Below are positions 1 through 9,090 of a stretch of 64,000 nt of DNA, one piece after another. The notes beneath the pieces are model-generated. The model made no database searches. It had not been told where the DNA came from and saw only the letters and a list, made by a program, of their open reading frames with translations. The position numbers and the translations under genes were made by a program. Numbering within the stretch: the stretch's first letter is position 1; each line of letters begins with the position of its first letter. Origin of the DNA: a virus; IMG/VR virus record IMGVR_UViG_3300030060_005313, positions 1 through 64,000 of that record; one strand, written 5' to 3'.

Positions 1-1
1 T

Positions 2-2311
2 GGTGCGGGTGATGCTCGTATCAATGTTCGTGGATTCAACCAACGGAATGTAGCTGTCATGATTAATGGTGTTCCCCAGAATGATATGGAGAACGGATGG
101 GTATATTGGTCTAATTGGGATGGAGTAGGAGATGCTACTTCTTCAATTCAGATGCAAAGAGGCCTATCAGCCGTGAATCTTGCTACACCATCCATTGGTG
201 GAACGATGAACATAATAACAGATCCTGCCTCTCTTGAAAAGGGTGGTAAGTTCAAACAAGAAACTGGTAATAATGGTTTCTTAAAAACAACCTTAAATTA
301 CAATTCAGGTTTGATTGGTGATAAACTAGCATTAAGTGGAACGATAGTTCGTAAAACTGGTGATGGTTTAATTGATGGAACTTGGACAGATGCGTGGGCT
401 TACTATGTTGGTGGTTCATACGCTGTTAGTGATGACCAAAGGTTTGAGTTATATGCAATTGGTGCTCCACAAAGACATGGACAGAACCTATACAAACAGA
501 ATATTGCTACCTACTCACAAGAGTTGGCTACAGATATTGGGTTTGATGATGAAGGTAATGGCTACGACCCAACAGCATTTGCTGAAGGTGAGAAGTTTGA
601 AACCGAAAAAGGTAGGTTCTTTAACCAAAATTGGAACACAATTGATTCTGAATACAAAGGCCAACAGTATTGGTATATGTATGGAGAAGGTGGATTATTC
701 GGCGGTGGATTACAGGATAGATATAGTCCTAATCTACTAAACGAAAGAGAAAACTTCTTCCATAAACCATTAGTGAACCTTAACCATTTCTATGATGTCA
801 ATGACCAAGTTAGATTGAGTTCTATCTTGTATTGGAGTGGTGGTTCTGGTGGTGGTACTGGTACTTACGGAAGTGTATCAAGAGCTCCAGCAGTTGAGGG
901 TTCGCCTTGGTATGCAAGTTCACCGTGGACATGGGATTGGAATGCTGAGATTGCTCAGAACTCTGCTAATGTAGATTCTGCATGGTCAGAAACCGAAAAC
1001 CGTTCCACAGGTATACTTCGTAATTCAATCAATAGACAAAACACCTATGGTTTAATCTCAAAGTTAAACTATGATGTAAATGATGAACTTGAAGTTCAAG
1101 TTGGTATTGATTGGAGAACTGCTGGAATCGAACATGCTAGAGAAGTTCGTGATTTACTTGGTGGGGACTACTATGTAGACTACGCTGATGACAATGCAGC
1201 AGATGGTAAGAAAGTTGGTTTAGGTGATATTATTGCCTACCATAACAATACCACGGTTGATTGGTTCGGTGCTTTCGTACAAGGTAAATACGACATTGCT
1301 AAGTTCAACCTATATGGTATGGGTGGGGTATCCACAATTGGATATTCTTATCAAGACCATTTTTCTATTGAGAAGGAACTTGTAGAAGCTCCATCCATCA
1401 CAACCTTTCAAGTAAAGGGTGGTGGTGTTTATAATCTTGATGACAGATTATCAGCTTTTGCTAATCTTGGATACGTTCAGAAACCACCAATCTTAGACAA
1501 TGTTATTGACTACGATGGTAATGTTTCTTCCAATCCTGATAATGAGAAGTTCACATCAGCAGAAGTTGGTGGTTCATACAGAAGTGACAAAGTTGCCGTT
1601 AAGGGTAGTTATTACAATACTCAATGGAAGGATAGAAACCTAACTCGTAATGTAGAGACAGGTGCTGGTGATTCAGGTGATACTGATATCATTTATCTTA
1701 CTGGTGTCAACCAAAGTCATAGTGGTGTTGAGGTAGAGGCTAAAGTTGCCCTACACGAGATGGTTGATGTAGACTTTGCTTTCAGTAAAGGTAATTGGTT
1801 CTTCGATGGAGATGCCAAAGGTGATTACTTAGAACAAGAGTATAATGAAGATGGTCAGATTATCGGACAGATGACAACCGAATATGTTTATGCTCTTAAT
1901 AATCTAAAAGTTGGTGATATGCCACAAACTGCTTATGTTGGTGGTTTAACACTAAAACCAATCAAAGGAATGAACATTCAAGGATTGTTAAAAATCTATG
2001 ATGACAATTATGCTGATTGGTCACCAGCTTCTCGTGAGGTAACAGGTGAAGAGGATAGAGCTCAAGTTTGGAAAGCTCCTGGCTATAACAAACTCGACCT
2101 ACACTTATCATACAAACTACCAGAGGTCGCTGGTCTAGATATGACTTTACATGGTCATGTCTTTAATGCTCTTGACAATGTATATGTTCAAGACGCTACT
2201 GATAACAGTAAGTACAATGGGTTCGGTGATAAACTTCACTTGGCTCATAATGCTGAAGTATTTTTGGGAACACCAAGATACTACAACATAGGACTTAGTG
2301 TTAATTTCTAA
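2..2311 (+). CDS. TonB-dependent outer-membrane receptor, 5' end outside the window
   Basis: About 769 residues are visible. The reading frame is open from base 2, so the first ATG at 59 is internal and the true start lies upstream. The first visible residues (GAGDARINVRGF, then VAVMINGVPQNDME) are the plug domain of a TonB-dependent receptor. The rest alternates short beta strands with Asn/Gly/Asp-rich loops and ends in GLSVNF, with the terminal aromatic residue typical of outer-membrane barrels. Receptors of this family import siderophores, vitamins or glycans using TonB energy. It is followed by a terminator and then by the phage DNA polymerase on the same strand, and its T/A-ending codons resemble its neighbours, so it appears to belong to the phage. 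The substrate cannot be told from sequence. The family call is sure; phage ownership is likely. Confidence 0.93.
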   Translation, partial: GAGDARINVRGFNQRNVAVMINGVPQNDMENGWVYWSNWDGVGDATSSIQMQRGLSAVNLATPSIGGTMNIITDPASLEKGGKFKQETGNNGFLKTTLNYNSGLIGDKLALSGTIVRKTGDGLIDGTWTDAWAYYVGGSYAVSDDQRFELYAIGAPQRHGQNLYKQNIATYSQELATDIGFDDEGNGYDPTAFAEGEKFETEKGRFFNQNWNTIDSEYKGQQYWYMYGEGGLFGGGLQDRYSPNLLNERENFFHKPLVNLNHFYDVNDQVRLSSILYWSGGSGGGTGTYGSVSRAPAVEGSPWYASSPWTWDWNAEIAQNSANVDSAWSETENRSTGILRNSINRQNTYGLISKLNYDVNDELEVQVGIDWRTAGIEHAREVRDLLGGDYYVDYADDNAADGKKVGLGDIIAYHNNTTVDWFGAFVQGKYDIAKFNLYGMGGVSTIGYSYQDHFSIEKELVEAPSITTFQVKGGGVYNLDDRLSAFANLGYVQKPPILDNVIDYDGNVSSNPDNEKFTSAEVGGSYRSDKVAVKGSYYNTQWKDRNLTRNVETGAGDSGDTDIIYLTGVNQSHSGVEVEAKVALHEMVDVDFAFSKGNWFFDGDAKGDYLEQEYNEDGQIIGQMTTEYVYALNNLKVGDMPQTAYVGGLTLKPIKGMNIQGLLKIYDDNYADWSPASREVTGEEDRAQVWKAPGYNKLDLHLSYKLPEVAGLDMTLHGHVFNALDNVYVQDATDNSKYNGFGDKLHLAHNAEVFLGTPRYYNIGLSVNF

Positions 2312-2322
2312 AATGATGACTT

Positions 2323-2350
2323 GGGGGATTGAAATATATCCCCCTTTTTA
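2323..2350 (+). terminator. Rho-independent terminator after the TonB receptor
   Basis: GGGGGAT at 2323-2329 pairs with ATCCCCC at about 2338-2345 over an 8-base loop and is followed by a run of T. It begins 12 bases after the receptor stop codon and separates that gene from the replication genes. Confidence 0.85.
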
Positions 2351-2362
2351 TCAAAAAAGTAC

Positions 2363-2395
2363 TTGACTTATTCATATTTTATTCGTAGCTTTAAA
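2363..2395 (+). promoter_or_regulatory. TTGACT/TAGCTT phage promoter, DNA polymerase unit
   Basis: TTGACT at 2363-2368 and GTAGCTTTAA starting 22 bases after the first T. It is one of a family repeated through the window with the same two boxes and spacing. It lies 30 bp upstream of the DNA polymerase gene and just after a terminator, so it probably starts the replisome operon. Confidence 0.75.
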
Positions 2396-2423
2396 CATGG
2401 AAAATGGGGATTTTACAACCTAA

Positions 2424-4922
2424 ATGTATCAGAATATTTATTTCGACCAAAGAAAACAACAAGTCCATATATGGGATGATGAAAAAGGTTATTTTGTAAT
2501 ACCATACAGAAAATATGCTTATGTAAAAGATAGGCTTGGTACTTACATATCTTTATATGGAGATAAACTTAAAAAAATTAAAAAGTGGGATAACGAAACA
2601 CCGAATCTATTTGAATCTGATGTACCACCTGAAACCAGAATTTTAGTAGACCAATATACAGATAGTGAAGATACATCAAAAGGTCATGTAATTATGACAA
2701 TTGATATTGAGGTTGAAGTTACAGATGGTTTTCCAGACATACATAAAGCAGATAACAAAATAACTTCTATCGCTATACATTCTTCTTCAGATGATATCTA
2801 CTATACTTTGGTACTAGACCCAAAAGATAATCTAAAACTAAAGTCACATGACAACGTAGAGATAGAAACATTTGAGAATGAGTTTGAACTGTTACAAAAA
2901 TTTTATATGATTTACCTAAAGATAAAACCAACCATAATAACAGGCTGGAACATAGATGGTTTTGATATGCCTTATCTTTACAAAAGAAGTTCTAATATTG
3001 TTGGTAGTAATGTTGCTGATTTACTCTCACCAATCAGAATAGTTAATTGGAATAAACATAGGAAGAGGTATATGTTCGCTGGTGTTAGTTGTTTGGACTA
3101 TCTTGCACTGTACAAACTTTTTACCTACACACAATTATCATCTTATAGATTGGATGCTGTTGCTGAGTTTGAGTTGGGCGAGAATAAGATAGAGTATACT
3201 GGCACACTAAATGATTTGTATGAGAATGATATAGATAAGTTCGTGGAATATAATATACATGATGTTCGACTTGTAAAAAGATTGAATGATAAATTAGATT
3301 TTATCGAAATGGCTCGTGGTGTATGTCACGTAGGTCACGTTCCTTATGAAGATGTTTACTTTTCTTCTCGTTACTTAGAAGGTGCAATATTAGTTTACCT
3401 AAGAAAAATAGGTGTAGTGGCTCCCAACAAACCACCAAGACCTGAAAGGTTAGAAGGTGGAGATAAGTTCACAGGTGCTTATGTACAACCACCACAAAAA
3501 GGTAAACATGATTGGGTGTTTGATTTAGATATTACTTCTATGTATCCATCAGTTATTATGTCTCTAAATATATCACCTGAAACTAAAATTGGTAAACTTG
3601 CTGGTTGGGATGCTGAGGAGTTTATAAGGGGAACTAAGAAAACTTACACATTGTTATCTAATGGTAGAGAAAAAGGAAGATTAACAGAAACAGAGTTAAG
3701 AGATTTCTTCGATAAAAATAATGTCTCAGTATCTTCTAATGGTGTACTATACAGAAATGATAAGCAAGGACTGATACCTGCATTGTTATCAAAATGGTTC
3801 GATACTCGCGTGGAGTACAGAAAGTTGATGAAGAAGTTCGGTGATGCAGGTGATGAACAGAAGTATACTTACTTTAAAAGTCGTCAGTTAATTCAGAAGG
3901 TTGTACTTAATTCTTTATATGGTGTATTAGGACTATCGGTATTCAGATTCTATGATTTAGATAATGCAGAAGCTACTACCCTTACAGGTCAAGAACTAAT
4001 TAAATTTACCAAGAAGATTGGTAACTATTTTTACAACAACGCATTAGAAACTAATAATGAAGATTATTGTATTTACATAGATACTGATTCAGTATTCTAT
4101 TCGGCTTTACCAATTGTACAAAAAAGATTTCCTAATAAGGAATTTACAGAAACCAGAATGAGTAAGATTATTTTGGATGTTGCTGATGAGATGCAGACAT
4201 ACCTAAACAAATCTTATGATTATTTTGGTAAGAAGTTTTTGAACTTAGACAAACATAGGTTTGAGATAAAGCAGGAGTTGATTGCTAAGTCAGGTTTGTT
4301 CATTGTGAAGAAACGATATGGTATGAAGATTATCAATGACAATGGAGTAAAAGTAAACAAACTGCATGTAAAAGGTTTGGACTTGGTTCGTAGTAACTTT
4401 CCAAAGGCTATGGGGCAGTTGTTAAAAGATGTGTTAGAAGATATACTTGCAAACGTACCCAAAGATAAGATTGATGAAAGAATTATAAACTTTAAAGAGT
4501 CAATGAAATTAGTAGACTTTGATAAGATAGCGATGCCCACTGGTGTTAGAAATCTAAAAAAGTATAGTGCTGGTAAGAGTGGTAACTTCACTCAGTTTGC
4601 GAAAGGTTCGCCAGCTCATGTTAAGGCAGCCATAAACTATAATGATTTAATGAAACACTTTGGAGTATTCAAAAAATATGAACCTATATCAGAAGCAGAA
4701 AAGATAAAATGGGTTTATCTGAAACAAAATGAATTAGGTTTAGAGTCTTGTGGATATAAGGGTTACGATGATCCTCCACAAATAATAGACTTCATAAAAA
4801 CTTTTATAGACCATAAGAAAATGTATTCACAAATGCTTGAGAAAAAGATAACACTTTTTTATGAAACTTTAAAATGGAATGAACCAGTTAATAAAAAAAC
4901 ATCTATGGAAAGATTTTTTTAG
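2424..4922 (+). CDS. 43: Family B replicative DNA polymerase with 3'-5' exonuclease (T4 gp43-like)
   Basis: 832 residues, close to T4 gp43 in length. The exonuclease motifs are intact: DIE at 94-96, NIDGFD at 176-181 and YNIHD at 276-280. The polymerase motifs are also intact: DLDITSMYPS at 368-377, KVVLNSLYG at 492-500, YIDTDS at 551-556 and KKRY at 629-632. It should therefore polymerise and proofread. It leads the polymerase, clamp and clamp loader operon. An 8-codon mini-ORF (2397-2423) ends directly before this ATG; no strong ribosome site is seen, so coupling to it is possible but unproven. Confidence 0.98.
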   Translation: MYQNIYFDQRKQQVHIWDDEKGYFVIPYRKYAYVKDRLGTYISLYGDKLKKIKKWDNETPNLFESDVPPETRILVDQYTDSEDTSKGHVIMTIDIEVEVTDGFPDIHKADNKITSIAIHSSSDDIYYTLVLDPKDNLKLKSHDNVEIETFENEFELLQKFYMIYLKIKPTIITGWNIDGFDMPYLYKRSSNIVGSNVADLLSPIRIVNWNKHRKRYMFAGVSCLDYLALYKLFTYTQLSSYRLDAVAEFELGENKIEYTGTLNDLYENDIDKFVEYNIHDVRLVKRLNDKLDFIEMARGVCHVGHVPYEDVYFSSRYLEGAILVYLRKIGVVAPNKPPRPERLEGGDKFTGAYVQPPQKGKHDWVFDLDITSMYPSVIMSLNISPETKIGKLAGWDAEEFIRGTKKTYTLLSNGREKGRLTETELRDFFDKNNVSVSSNGVLYRNDKQGLIPALLSKWFDTRVEYRKLMKKFGDAGDEQKYTYFKSRQLIQKVVLNSLYGVLGLSVFRFYDLDNAEATTLTGQELIKFTKKIGNYFYNNALETNNEDYCIYIDTDSVFYSALPIVQKRFPNKEFTETRMSKIILDVADEMQTYLNKSYDYFGKKFLNLDKHRFEIKQELIAKSGLFIVKKRYGMKIINDNGVKVNKLHVKGLDLVRSNFPKAMGQLLKDVLEDILANVPKDKIDERIINFKESMKLVDFDKIAMPTGVRNLKKYSAGKSGNFTQFAKGSPAHVKAAINYNDLMKHFGVFKKYEPISEAEKIKWVYLKQNELGLESCGYKGYDDPPQIIDFIKTFIDHKKMYSQMLEKKITLFYETLKWNEPVNKKTSMERFF

Positions 4923-4971
4923 TTTTGGGGATTTCAAACAATAGTTATAATTAACATAGGAGAAATAGGTT

Positions 4972-5688
4972 ATGCAAAAAATAATGTTGAATAGGTTTAT
5001 CGACAAATACTATTTGGGCGGTAATTGTTCATCAGTTGTTATTAAGAGCACAGGAAACCAATTGTCTACAAGATTTATTACGGGAGATAAAAATCTTCTT
5101 GGTGAGTTAAAGTTGGATGGATGGTCTTTCGATGAAATAGAAATGGGTGTATATAATACAGAGCAGTTAGTTAAGTTACTATCTGTATTATCAGATAATA
5201 TAGGGATGGACTTGATGAAGGTTGGTGATAAGGCAGTTTCACTTAAACTATCTGATAGTAAATCAACTGTAAACTATATGCTCTCTGATTTGTCTGTTAT
5301 CAATACACCACCGAACTTAAAAGAGATACCTAACTTTGAGTTGAAAATCAAAGTTGATTCCTCATTTATGAATAAGTTCATAGCTGGTAAGTCTGCACTT
5401 CCTGAAACAGATAACTTTACTATTATTACCACAGATAATGATTGTAAGGTTGTAATTGGTTACGCTGAAATTAACACAAATCGTGTTACTCTTCCTGTTG
5501 AAACAGATGAAGTGAGTAAGATTGATAATGTTTCTTTCAACGCAAATCTTTTTAAAGATGTATTGGTTGCTAACAAAGAATGTGAAAGTGCAACTTTGGA
5601 AGTATCATCAGAAGGATTAGCCAGAATCAATTTTAAGATAGATGACTATGATGCAACATACTATCTTGTCGCTGAAACAGATGTGTAA
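4972..5688 (+). CDS. 45: DNA polymerase sliding clamp (T4 gp45-like)
   Basis: 238 residues, against 228 for T4 gp45. It has the alternating beta-strand pattern of the family and sits directly between the polymerase and clamp loader genes. It would form the ring that tethers the polymerase to DNA, and in T4 it also activates late transcription. A good ribosome site (AGGAG) lies upstream of the ATG. Sequence identity to known clamps is too weak for motif-level proof, so the call rests on length, fold pattern and position. Confidence 0.85.
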   Translation: MQKIMLNRFIDKYYLGGNCSSVVIKSTGNQLSTRFITGDKNLLGELKLDGWSFDEIEMGVYNTEQLVKLLSVLSDNIGMDLMKVGDKAVSLKLSDSKSTVNYMLSDLSVINTPPNLKEIPNFELKIKVDSSFMNKFIAGKSALPETDNFTIITTDNDCKVVIGYAEINTNRVTLPVETDEVSKIDNVSFNANLFKDVLVANKECESATLEVSSEGLARINFKIDDYDATYYLVAETDV

Positions 5689-6447
5689 ATGGAATCTTAT
5701 GTAGACAAAACAAAAATATCTTTAAGGCCAGTTCACAAAAAACTGGCCAAAGATATGATTGTAAAAAACCACTATAGTAAGAAATTTTCTGCTTGTAGAT
5801 ATACACTTGGTGTATTCAATAAATCTACAGAACATAAATTCTTTGGTGGTGAAACAGAGGATTTTATAGGTGTTGCATGTTATGGGTTTCCGGTTGGTAG
5901 AAGAGTTATTGGTTCAATATTCAAAGAGGAAATTATAGAGAATAAAAATATCTTAGAGTTGAAAAGATTATTTATTCACGATGGATATGGGAAGAACATA
6001 GAGTCGTATGTAATATCATCCTCATTTAAGTGGTTGAAACAATATGCTCCAGACATAAAAGTTCTGATATCATATGCTGATCCTGAACAGAGTCATGATG
6101 GTGCTATATATCAAGCCACAAATTGGATATATCAAGGTTGTGGTGATTTTCAATTAGCACCAACATACTCACTCAGACTTAAAGAGGGTGATGATTGGAT
6201 GCATAGTAGAAATGTTTATTCTAAGTTTGGTTCAGCTGCACCTGAGAAGTTGAAGAAATCAATTGGACATGATTTTTGGTTAAAGAAAGAAGCTAGTAAA
6301 CATAGATACATTTATTTTCTTGGTAATAAAAAGGAAAATAGACACTTCAAAAAAATGATGAAACATCCTATAATGGATTATCCTAAAAATTACAAACATG
6401 ATGTTGAAATAACAAAAGTTGAGGTTAATAATACAAAATGGCAATAG
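5689..6447 (+). CDS. Mom-like DNA adenine modification protein, copy 1
   Basis: 252 residues, starting on the base after the clamp stop codon. It shows the features of the phage Mu Mom family (GNAT-like fold): IVKNHYSKK near the N-terminus, a YGFPVGRR segment, ELKRLFI, then SYADPEQSHDG and IYQATNWIYQG. Mom proteins add a carbamoylmethyl-type group to adenine and protect DNA from restriction enzymes. A second, divergent copy lies at 8038-8658, on the other side of the clamp loader genes. It overlaps the next gene by 10 bases. The family call is good; the exact chemistry is unknown. Confidence 0.82.
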   Translation: MESYVDKTKISLRPVHKKLAKDMIVKNHYSKKFSACRYTLGVFNKSTEHKFFGGETEDFIGVACYGFPVGRRVIGSIFKEEIIENKNILELKRLFIHDGYGKNIESYVISSSFKWLKQYAPDIKVLISYADPEQSHDGAIYQATNWIYQGCGDFQLAPTYSLRLKEGDDWMHSRNVYSKFGSAAPEKLKKSIGHDFWLKKEASKHRYIYFLGNKKENRHFKKMMKHPIMDYPKNYKHDVEITKVEVNNTKWQ

Positions 6448-7358
6448 AACATAGCTTGTGGGTTGAAAAGTACAGACCACTAGAGTTAGAAAATTATATC
6501 GGAAACGAACATCTAAAAAGTAAAGTAAGGGTTTACTTGGAAAGTGGTGATATGCCACACTTGTTATTGTTTGGTAGAGCTGGTACTGGTAAAACGACTC
6601 TTGCAAAGATGTTGGTAAACAGTATAGATTGTGATTATCTATACATAAATGCTTCAGATGAAAATAATGTGGAGACAGTTAGAACTAAAGTTAAGAACTT
6701 TGCTTCTACTATTGGTTTCAAAGATATGAAGATTATAATCTTAGATGAGTGTGATTATATTACACCAAACGCTCAGGCTGCACTTCGTAATCTTATGGAA
6801 ACATTCTCTAAACATTGTAGGTTTATACTTACCTGTAATTTTGTAGAGAGAGTAATAGACCCAATTCAAAGTCGTTGTCAATCATTTCAAATAATACCAC
6901 CTGATAGAAAAGATGTTGCACTGCACCTAAGTCAAATACTGAAGAACGAAAATGTTACATTCAAAAATTCTGATATCGCTACAATAGTTAATGGCGGGTA
7001 TCCTGATATCAGAAGAGTTATAAATGCAACACAAAGACAGGTTGTAGATGAAAAGTTAGTAATAGATAAACAATCTATGTTTGAAAATGATTATAAGATA
7101 ACATTGATAGAGATTCTAAAGAATGAAAACAAAAGAGAATCTTTCAAAAAAATAAGAAAACTTTTAGCAGATAGTAAAGTTACAGATTTTTCTGATGGGT
7201 TCAGACTATTATATGATACATTAGATGATTGGGCCGTAGGACATACTGCGGAAGTTATACTTACTCTTGCTGAAGGGCAAAGGGATGACATAGTTGTGGT
7301 TGATAAGGAAATAAACTTTATGGCTACAATGGTAAAAATACTAACAATAATAAAGTGA
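6438..7358 (+). CDS. 44: Clamp loader ATPase large subunit (T4 gp44-like)
   Basis: 306-residue AAA+ protein of the RFC small-subunit type. Walker A GRAGTGKT is at 46-53, Walker B IIILDECD at about 99-106, and the SRC arginine-finger motif at 145-147. Together with gp62 it would open and load the sliding clamp. It overlaps the Mom-like gene upstream and is followed by a zinc-ribbon gene and gp62. Confidence 0.97.
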   Translation: MAIEHSLWVEKYRPLELENYIGNEHLKSKVRVYLESGDMPHLLLFGRAGTGKTTLAKMLVNSIDCDYLYINASDENNVETVRTKVKNFASTIGFKDMKIIILDECDYITPNAQAALRNLMETFSKHCRFILTCNFVERVIDPIQSRCQSFQIIPPDRKDVALHLSQILKNENVTFKNSDIATIVNGGYPDIRRVINATQRQVVDEKLVIDKQSMFENDYKITLIEILKNENKRESFKKIRKLLADSKVTDFSDGFRLLYDTLDDWAVGHTAEVILTLAEGQRDDIVVVDKEINFMATMVKILTIIK

Positions 7359-7365
7359 GGTTAAT

Positions 7366-7611
7366 ATGAATATGAAACCACAAAAACCAATACCACAACC
7401 AAAGGCACAAGTTGAAGTAGATTTATCAGAAGCAGAAACTTTAAAATGTGATGAGTGTGGTAATTATACTTTTATACAAAGTTTTTTCTTAAAAAGAATT
7501 TCACCAATAGTTTCTCCTACAGGAAAAGAAGCTATAGTACCAATACAGGCATTTGCATGTGGTAATTGTGGTAAAGTTCCAGACAATATGAAATCACAAT
7601 TAGATGGCTAA
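7366..7611 (+). CDS. Zinc-ribbon protein between clamp loader subunits
   Basis: 81 residues. Two cysteine pairs, CDEC at about 28-31 and CGNC near 64-67, form a likely zinc ribbon, after a Pro/Gln-rich N-terminus. GAGG sits 5 bases before the ATG. It lies between the gp44 and gp62 genes and overlaps gp62 by 8 bases, suggesting a replisome or transcription-related role. The function is not known. Confidence 0.8.
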   Translation: MNMKPQKPIPQPKAQVEVDLSEAETLKCDECGNYTFIQSFFLKRISPIVSPTGKEAIVPIQAFACGNCGKVPDNMKSQLDG

Positions 7612-8041
7612 ATCATTATTCAACCATATCAAACAAATTACTGATGTCCAGAATCCTAATTATTGGGATGATATTTCAGATGAAGATAAAAAGAGTTGGT
7701 CTAATTATATGGTAAATAGATTTTTGTCTATGAAAATGGATTGGATAGACATTGTTAATGAAGTTCAAAAGTATGATTTGGAGCCAGAAATAGTTTACAA
7801 ATTATATACTAACATATTTCCGAAAGGAAAACAATGGTTAAAGTATATTAAAGGAGATAAGAAAATGAAATATCCAAAATGGGTTTACGAAATAGTTTCC
7901 AAACACTTACAATGTAGTATGAGAGAAGCTAGTGATGCTGTAGAGATGTATGATATATCACATGGTGGACAATCAGAGTTAATAGATATACTTATGAAGT
8001 ATGGTAAGACAGAGCAGGAGTGTCGTAAGATAGGATTATGA
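7604..8041 (+). CDS. 62: Clamp loader small subunit (T4 gp62-like)
   Basis: 145 residues. The segment SLFNHIKQITDVQNP, then DEDKKSW and MVNRFLSM, matches the conserved start of marine gp62 proteins, and IFPKGKQWLKYIKG matches a later block. In T4 gp62 completes the 4:1 gp44/gp62 clamp loader. Position after gp44 supports this. It overlaps the second Mom-like gene by 4 bases (ATGA). Confidence 0.85.
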   Translation: MAKSLFNHIKQITDVQNPNYWDDISDEDKKSWSNYMVNRFLSMKMDWIDIVNEVQKYDLEPEIVYKLYTNIFPKGKQWLKYIKGDKKMKYPKWVYEIVSKHLQCSMREASDAVEMYDISHGGQSELIDILMKYGKTEQECRKIGL

Positions 8042-8658
8042 GTGTAACAGATTTTACAGTTGAGTATACTAATAGAAAGGCTGTAAAGGGTTTTATTGAA
8101 AAACACCACTATTCACAAAATATAAATGGTATACAATCATATCATCACTTTGGTTTATATACGGAAGGCAATTTCGGATTACCTAAAATGATAGGTGCAA
8201 TGTTGTACGGTATACCATCGATGCCAGCTACTGCTACTAAATATAATCCCATTAATCCTAACAGATGTATGGAGCTAAGAAGACTGGTTTGTATCGATGA
8301 TACGCCAAAGAATACGGAGAGTTATTTTGTAGGTAAAACTTTAAGATGGCTAAAGACAAATACCGATGTAGAAGTTGTAGTATCATTCGCCGACCAACAC
8401 TATGGTCATTCAGGTATAATTTACAAGGCAAGTAATTTTGAATATTTAGGTGAAACGGCTAAGGCAAGAATACTGATGGTTGATGGTAAAGAATATCATG
8501 CTAGGTCATTAAATCAAAAGGCAAGACCTTATGGTAGAGAATTAAAAAGGCGATTCGATGAGGGTGACGAAAATATATTTTATGTTTCCAGAAAACCTAA
8601 ACATATTTATGTATACTATCTCAATAAAAAAATCAAAAGAAAAATAAAAAAAGCTTGA
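8038..8658 (+). CDS. Mom-like DNA modification protein, copy 2
   Basis: 206 residues with the same block order as the gene at 5689-6447: FIEKHHYSQN, an AMLYGIP segment, ELRRLVCIDD, then VSFADQHYGHSGIIYKASN. The D-x-x-x-G-H-x-G-x-I-Y signature fits the Mom family. It is clearly diverged from copy 1, so the two may modify different sites or work as a pair. The start overlaps the gp62 stop. Its last bases overlap the next promoter. Confidence 0.78.
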   Translation: MSVTDFTVEYTNRKAVKGFIEKHHYSQNINGIQSYHHFGLYTEGNFGLPKMIGAMLYGIPSMPATATKYNPINPNRCMELRRLVCIDDTPKNTESYFVGKTLRWLKTNTDVEVVVSFADQHYGHSGIIYKASNFEYLGETAKARILMVDGKEYHARSLNQKARPYGRELKRRFDEGDENIFYVSRKPKHIYVYYLNKKIKRKIKKA

Positions 8659-8687
8659 CTTTATCGAAAATAATTCGTAGCTTTAAT
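8655..8687 (+). promoter_or_regulatory. TTGACT/TAGCTT phage promoter before 8707
   Basis: TTGACT at 8655-8660 with GTAGCTTTAA 22 bases downstream of its first base, at the 3' end of the Mom-like gene and 20 bp before the next ATG. Confidence 0.72.
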
Positions 8688-8706
8688 AGTTAAATCGAGG
8701 ATAATA

Positions 8707-9090
8707 ATGAAAAGTATAAAAGAATCGAAAAGTGTATCCTATACGGAAAGTGTTCATCCTGTTGTAGAACAGATGGAAAAGGAATGGCCAGAGATGACTG
8801 CTGAGTTCAAAAGGTTACAGAGAGAACAATATGAATTGTTCCTTAAAAAACAACATGACTATGGGCCTGGTAATATTTCTGTTGGAACTATGTTACAAAC
8901 AACGGATGAAGTTCATCTTGCATTGACAGGTTTGTGGTTTCGTATGAATGATAAGATACAAAGACTCAAAAATATGTTGATGAGTAAAAGGGAATCTGCA
9001 GTTGATGAACCTATGGAAGATGCATACTTAGATGTTAGTAATTATGGTATTATGGCTACAATAGTTAAGAATGGTAAGTGGGGTAAATGA
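8707..9090 (+). CDS. Nmad1 / DUF1599 family protein (nucleotide modification associated)
   Basis: 127 residues. KKQHDYGPGNIS, then WFRMNDKIQRLKNM and DAYLDVSNYG, reproduce the conserved blocks of the DUF1599 family, also named nucleotide modification associated domain 1. Members are all-helical and resemble MazG-type nucleotide-binding proteins. With two Mom-like genes immediately upstream, a role in modified-base metabolism is plausible but is inference. It has its own promoter and overlaps the next gene by 4 bases. Confidence 0.75.
   Translation: MKSIKESKSVSYTESVHPVVEQMEKEWPEMTAEFKRLQREQYELFLKKQHDYGPGNISVGTMLQTTDEVHLALTGLWFRMNDKIQRLKNMLMSKRESAVDEPMEDAYLDVSNYGIMATIVKNGKWGK

Noticed and set aside
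372-740. A second + strand frame inside the TonB receptor
   Set aside because: It is a shadow of the receptor gene with low-complexity sequence and no start signal.
2397-2423. Eight-codon leader peptide before the DNA polymerase
   Set aside because: It begins at the expected transcription start and has no ribosome site; mentioned with the polymerase but not listed as a gene.
4220-4591. Open frames on the - strand inside the polymerase and many other genes
   Set aside because: They lie fully inside strong + strand genes, lack ribosome sites and have compositions expected from the complementary strand of AT-rich genes.
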